NCBI GenBank assembly: GCA_903858915.1
Contig: CAIOKL010000072.1
Location: 1-8,622 of the forward strand
Length of the DNA: 8,622 nt
Reading direction: 5' to 3'
From: an uncultured Alphaproteobacteria bacterium
GTDB taxonomy: Bacteria > Pseudomonadota > Alphaproteobacteria > Rickettsiales > UBA1997
Part shown: piece after piece, positions 5,589-8,622 of the stretch
Position numbering within the stretch: the first letter of the stretch is position 1
How the letters are laid out: the number at the start of each line of letters is the position of its first letter
Program-made: the position numbers and the translations under genes
The notes under the pieces: model-generated
Told to the model about the DNA's origin: nothing
What the model saw: the letters and a program-made list of their open reading frames with translations, nothing else
Database searches by the model: none

Positions 5589-6885
5589 TGGGTTTTTTGT
5601 ATAAAATTGTTAAATTTTTGAATGAAAAATCATCTTTGATAATCTTATATAAATAATTTAAAAACCAAAAGACAATAAAACAAGTTAATATTGTTGAGCA
5701 GGAAATATATAATCCGCGATAATCAAATTTTTTCATTAATGCGCCCGTTGTTAATAGACCGCAAATGGTTCCGATAAGCGCCACTCTAGTGAAAGCGCTG
5801 TTGACGATTAGTCTTTGAGAGGGTTTATATTTTTCGTTAATTAATACTAAAGTTGGCAATTTCATGCCCGACATCGCGCCAAATAATAAGAAAAATAATA
5901 TAAAAATATTGTCATTATCGCCGTAAAAATTAATGATATAAATTATAAATAGCGAACAAAATGCCGACAAAATTATTATAAAACGACGATTAAAATGATT
6001 GCACAAAAAACCGATTGGTATATAAAAAATTGTTCCAAATAATAAGGAGGAATATAGCATCGAGGCATCGCTTGGAGTCATGCTAGTTCTGATTCCGTAA
6101 ATGATTGAGAAGGCGCTAAAAGATGACATTACAAAGCTAGAAGCGAAACAAGAAGAGAAAATTTTTGGAGAATTTTTTATATATTGAATGATGGCGATGT
6201 TTTTTTGTTCGTGAATTACCGAATCAACTTTTTTTAAACGCAAAAGTGGAATTGTTGAAAGTAAATAAAAAAAACCAATTAATAAAAAACTGTAAAAGTT
6301 ATCTTTGGTTTTTGTTAAATTTAGAATAATCGGACCAAGGCCGTTGCCAAGAGCCACTAAGCTGATTCCGATAGAAATTGCGATTGAGCGAATTTTTGGC
6401 GGAGATAAATTTATCATGATGGTGTTGCGGGTTACCGAGGTGGTGAATAAAGAGGTGCCGAGTATATAAATTATAATTATCCACAGCCAATAAGCTACAA
6501 ATTTAAAAAGCAAAAGAGAGCAAATTGTAGCGACAATGCTTCCGAAAATAATGCTTTTAATCATGCCAATTTTTTGACCGACGGAGGGTAAAAATCTTGA
6601 AAAAATTACGCCAGCGCCGATTTGTGTAACGGTTGAAAGTGAAATCAAAATTTCATTTTCAACATTGGCTTCAAGGCGCAATGAAATCAATACTGTCATG
6701 ATTCCATAAGCGAGCGCCGAAATGAAAATTGACAAAAAAATTGCCAATAAATCTTGAACTAAAGAGGCGTTCCAAGTGAAATTTTCGGAGGTGATATTGT
6801 CGGTGACGGGAAGTGATGAAAAATCGTCGCCCGTATGAGCTGGATCGTGTAAATTTTTTTGATTTTTTCGATAAAAAATTAACAT
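5566..6885 (-). CDS. Major facilitator superfamily transporter, YcaD-like
   Basis: A 439-residue inner-membrane protein with about 42 hydrophilic N-terminal residues, then twelve predicted membrane helices (roughly 43-67, 79-99, 107-128, 131-155, 167-188, 198-217, 242-266, 275-297, 301-321, 326-349, 363-384, 391-414) and a charged tail. The 6+6 split with a basic central loop (about 218-241) is the MFS fold. The helix-5 stretch after a basic loop (SPPKIRSIAISIGISLVALGNG) and the GxxxxIPIGFLCNHFNRR segment (284-301) between helices 8 and 9 resemble the YcaD group, whose substrates are poorly defined. I cannot name a substrate. It begins 18 nt after the leuC stop and overlaps sppA, so the three genes probably form one transcript; a leucine-related cargo is possible but only suggested by position. 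Start choice rests on the first ATG. Confidence 0.85.
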   Translation of the reverse strand: MLIFYRKNQKNLHDPAHTGDDFSSLPVTDNITSENFTWNASLVQDLLAIFLSIFISALAYGIMTVLISLRLEANVENEILISLSTVTQIGAGVIFSRFLPSVGQKIGMIKSIIFGSIVATICSLLLFKFVAYWLWIIIIYILGTSLFTTSVTRNTIMINLSPPKIRSIAISIGISLVALGNGLGPIILNLTKTKDNFYSFLLIGFFYLLSTIPLLRLKKVDSVIHEQKNIAIIQYIKNSPKIFSSCFASSFVMSSFSAFSIIYGIRTSMTPSDASMLYSSLLFGTIFYIPIGFLCNHFNRRFIIILSAFCSLFIIYIINFYGDNDNIFILFFLLFGAMSGMKLPTLVLINEKYKPSQRLIVNSAFTRVALIGTICGLLTTGALMKKFDYRGLYISCSTILTCFIVFWFLNYLYKIIKDDFSFKNLTILYKKPNEPEQEL

Positions 6886-6903
6886 TATTTTTTATGAAAA
6901 ATC

Positions 6904-8319
6904 TTATGAAAATTTTCGAATATCAACTAAATGACCGACGATTGCCGATGCTCCAGCCATAGCTGGACTCATCAAGTGAGTTCTGCCTCCGCGACCTTGA
7001 CGACCTTCAAAATTTCGATTTGAAGTTGAGGCGCATCTTTCGCCAAATTCTAATTTATCGGCGTTCATTGCCAAGCACATTGAGCATCCGGGTTCGCGCC
7101 ACTCAAAGCCCGCTTCGATAAAAATTTTATCCAAACCTTCTTTTTCAGCTTGCTCTTTGACTAATCCCGAACCAGGGACAATCATCGCTAATTTAATATT
7201 TTTGGCGACTTTTTTGCCTTTGACAACATCGGCAACGGCGCGGAAATCTTCAATGCGACCGTTGGTGCATGAACCGATAAAAACTTTATCGATATTAATT
7301 TCTTCCAAAGCCATGCCCGCTTGCAAGCCCATATATTCTAGAGATCGGGCTACCGCTTCCTGTTTACCTTTATCGGCAAAATCATGCGGGAAAGGGACTT
7401 TGCCATTAATTGGCAAAGAGTCTTCGGGGCTAGTTCCCCAAGTAACTTGAGGCGCAATTTCTTCGGCATTAATATGAAGTTGTTTATCATATTTTGCGCC
7501 TTCATCGGATTTTAAAGAGCTCCAAAATTTAACCGCCTTGTCCCAATGATTCGCATCTGGAGCCATTGGACGACCCTTGATATATTCGAAAGTAATTTCA
7601 TCGGGAGCGATTAATCCAGCGCGAGCGCCGGCTTCAATCGACATATTGCAAACCGTCATGCGACCTTCCATCGAGAGGCTTTTGATGGCTGAGCCAGCAT
7701 ATTCAATTACGCATCCCGTCGCGCCGGCCGTGCCGATTTTTCCGATAATTGCCAAAATAATATCTTTCGCTGTGACGCCATTGCCAAGCTTGCCATCGAC
7801 TTTAACCAAAAAGTTTTTGGCTCTTTGTTGAATTAAAGTTTGCGTCGCTAAAACATGTTCGACTTCGGAAGTTCCGATGCCGAAAGCCAACGCGCCGAAC
7901 GCGCCATGAGTTGAAGTATGGCTATCTCCGCAAACAATTACCATTCCCGGTTGAGTAAAACCTTGCTCGGGACCAACAATATGAACGACGCCTTGTTTTT
8001 TATTGTCGAGGTCAAAATATTGAATATCGAAATCGCGACAATTTTGTTCGAGAGTTTCAACTTGAATTCTTGAAGTTTCGTCTTTGATGCCAAGCGTGCC
8101 ATTGTGGCGGTCGGCGGTTGTGGTTGGAACATTATGATCGGCCACCGCTAAATGTGATTTTTTGTGTCGCGGTTGACGATTAGCAATTCTTAAACCCTCA
8201 AAAGCTTGTGGAGAAGTAACTTCATGAATGAGCTGGCGATCAACATAAATAAGGCTTGAAGAGCCATCATCATCGACTAAATGTAAGTCCCAAATTTTGT
8301 CATATAAAGTTTTCGGCAT
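6904..8319 (-). CDS. leuC: 3-isopropylmalate dehydratase large subunit
   Basis: LeuC with LeuD isomerises 2-isopropylmalate to 3-isopropylmalate in leucine synthesis; it belongs to the aconitase family and carries a 4Fe-4S cluster. At 471 residues it is full length. The cluster cysteines are C351 in FIGSCTNGR and C412 and C415 in GCSMCLAMN. Other family blocks are TLYDKIWDLH (4-13), VADHNVPTT (59-67), VCGDSHTSTHGAFG (129-142), FGIGTSEVEHVLATQ (146-160) and the C-terminal STSNRNFEGRQGRGGRTHLMSPAMA (431-455). The N-terminal form and lack of the archaeal shorter pattern fit LeuC rather than AcnA or the HacA group. It is first of a cluster with the MFS gene and sppA; leuD and leuB are not here. 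No strong Shine-Dalgarno site precedes the ATG. Confidence 0.96.
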   Translation of the reverse strand: MPKTLYDKIWDLHLVDDDGSSSLIYVDRQLIHEVTSPQAFEGLRIANRQPRHKKSHLAVADHNVPTTTADRHNGTLGIKDETSRIQVETLEQNCRDFDIQYFDLDNKKQGVVHIVGPEQGFTQPGMVIVCGDSHTSTHGAFGALAFGIGTSEVEHVLATQTLIQQRAKNFLVKVDGKLGNGVTAKDIILAIIGKIGTAGATGCVIEYAGSAIKSLSMEGRMTVCNMSIEAGARAGLIAPDEITFEYIKGRPMAPDANHWDKAVKFWSSLKSDEGAKYDKQLHINAEEIAPQVTWGTSPEDSLPINGKVPFPHDFADKGKQEAVARSLEYMGLQAGMALEEINIDKVFIGSCTNGRIEDFRAVADVVKGKKVAKNIKLAMIVPGSGLVKEQAEKEGLDKIFIEAGFEWREPGCSMCLAMNADKLEFGERCASTSNRNFEGRQGRGGRTHLMSPAMAGASAIVGHLVDIRKFS

Positions 8320-8349
8320 GTCTTTAATATTTGTATTTTGATTGTGAAA

Positions 8350-8355
8350 ATTATA
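8350..8355 (-). promoter_or_regulatory. Candidate -10 box of the leuC cluster
   Basis: A perfect TATAAT on the minus strand lies about 30 nt upstream of the leuC ATG, giving a plausible leader of some 23 nt. The -35 position 17 nt further up (TTTCTA) matches poorly. No leader peptide rich in leucine codons and no attenuator-like hairpin is visible between this box and leuC. Confidence 0.4.
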
Positions 8356-8416
8356 AAAAATTGTGCAAATTTTAGAAAGTTTTTATAAATCTTTTTAAAA
8401 ATTACATAAAAAAGAA

Positions 8417-8516
8417 TTTAAAATCAATTTCAAATATTCGTTTTTAAAATAAATAAATTTGAGTTTATGTTTTTCTTGATTAAAGTTAAAAAAAATTAAC
8501 TTTAAAATCAAGTTCA
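8417..8516 (+). repeat. Spaced direct repeat TTTAAAATCAA-TTCA upstream of the phosphoesterase gene
   Basis: TTTAAAATCAATTTCA (8417-8432) recurs as TTTAAAATCAAGTTCA (8501-8516) with one mismatch, the copies being 84 bp apart start to start. The second copy overlaps the right arm of the dyad and touches the start codon. The left dyad arm carries the same core inverted (CTTGATT). Three related sites in a divergent promoter region could be operator half-sites, although low sequence complexity favours chance. Confidence 0.4.
8475..8512 (+). repeat. Long inverted repeat ending 3 nt before the phosphoesterase start
   Basis: The left arm CTTGATTAAAGTTAA (8475-8489) pairs with the right arm TTAACTTTAAAATCAAG (8496-8512) around a six-A loop, giving 15 base pairs with a 2-nt bulge. 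No gene on the plus strand ends upstream, so it is not a terminator for that strand. Its position suggests either an operator for a dimeric regulator or an mRNA hairpin that controls ribosome access to the ATG at 8516. Confidence 0.6.
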
Positions 8517-8622
8517 TGAATATTTTATTTCTCGGCGACATCGTTGGAAGATCTGGTCGCAAAGCAGTTTGCGATAATTTATTAAAAATTAAAAATGATT
8601 ACAAAATCGATTTTACAATTGT
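8516..8622 (+). CDS. YmdB/TIGR00282-type metallophosphoesterase, 3'-truncated
   Basis: Only the first 35 codons are inside the window. The N-terminus MNILFLGDIVGRSGRKAV is the signature of the TIGR00282 calcineurin-like phosphoesterase family (B. subtilis YmdB and relatives, usually about 260-270 residues). Asp8 in GDIVG is a metal ligand of the dinuclear site. The B. subtilis member has cyclic nucleotide phosphodiesterase activity and affects motility and biofilm choice; the role in alphaproteobacteria is less clear. The ATG is supported by the motif beginning directly after it. There is no Shine-Dalgarno site; the sequence just before the start is the right arm of a 15-bp dyad. Confidence 0.85.
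   Translation, partial: MNILFLGDIVGRSGRKAVCDNLLKIKNDYKIDFTI

Noticed and set aside
7157..7831. Plus-strand open frames opposite leuC.
   Set aside because: They lie antisense to a full-length, motif-confirmed leuC and resemble no protein I recognise.

Overview
The window is AT-rich bacterial DNA that looks alphaproteobacterial. It carries nine complete protein genes and two cut by the window edges, and I see no rRNA, tRNA, CRISPR array, transposase or prophage gene. Several products match alphaproteobacterial family forms, such as the short one-domain SppA and the A-type Fe-S carrier ending in CGCG-ASF. Shine-Dalgarno sequences are mostly absent, and there is an ankyrin-repeat protein of the kind common in host-associated lineages. 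Yet three amino-acid biosynthesis genes (aroB, hisE, leuC) are intact as far as they can be seen. That mix argues against a classical, strongly reduced intracellular Rickettsia. It fits a host-associated but biosynthetically competent relative, for example a Deianiraea-like or Holosporales-like organism. This taxonomic guess is inference only.

Layout: (1) 1-819, the C-terminal three quarters of aroB on +, converging on (2) an ndk-glyQ operon on - (2229 to 945). The 125-nt gap between them holds an imperfect hairpin. (3) A divergent 198-nt promoter region leads to hisE-erpA on + (2428-3092), separated by only 2 nt. (4) A 318-nt gap (3093-3410) is locally richer in G/C than the other gaps and holds three short hairpins and longer inverted repeats. 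(5) A five-repeat ankyrin protein gene lies on - (4394-3411); its core is a 99-bp tandem DNA repeat. (6) Another 318-nt gap (4395-4712) is extremely AT-rich. (7) A leuC-MFS-sppA cluster lies on - (8319 to 4713), with an 18-nt gap and then a 23-nt overlap. (8) A divergent 196-nt region contains a long dyad ending 3 nt before the start of a YmdB/TIGR00282-type phosphoesterase on +, which runs off the window.

Functionally this is mostly housekeeping: shikimate, histidine and leucine biosynthesis, NTP balance, glycyl-tRNA charging, Fe-S delivery, membrane proteolysis and transport. The genes are scattered singletons from pathways whose other members are not nearby (glyS, other his genes, leuD/leuB). 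The least conventional items are the ankyrin protein, with recently homogenised repeats and an unrecognised C-terminal tail, and the two structured intergenic regions. I found no convincing undescribed multi-gene system.
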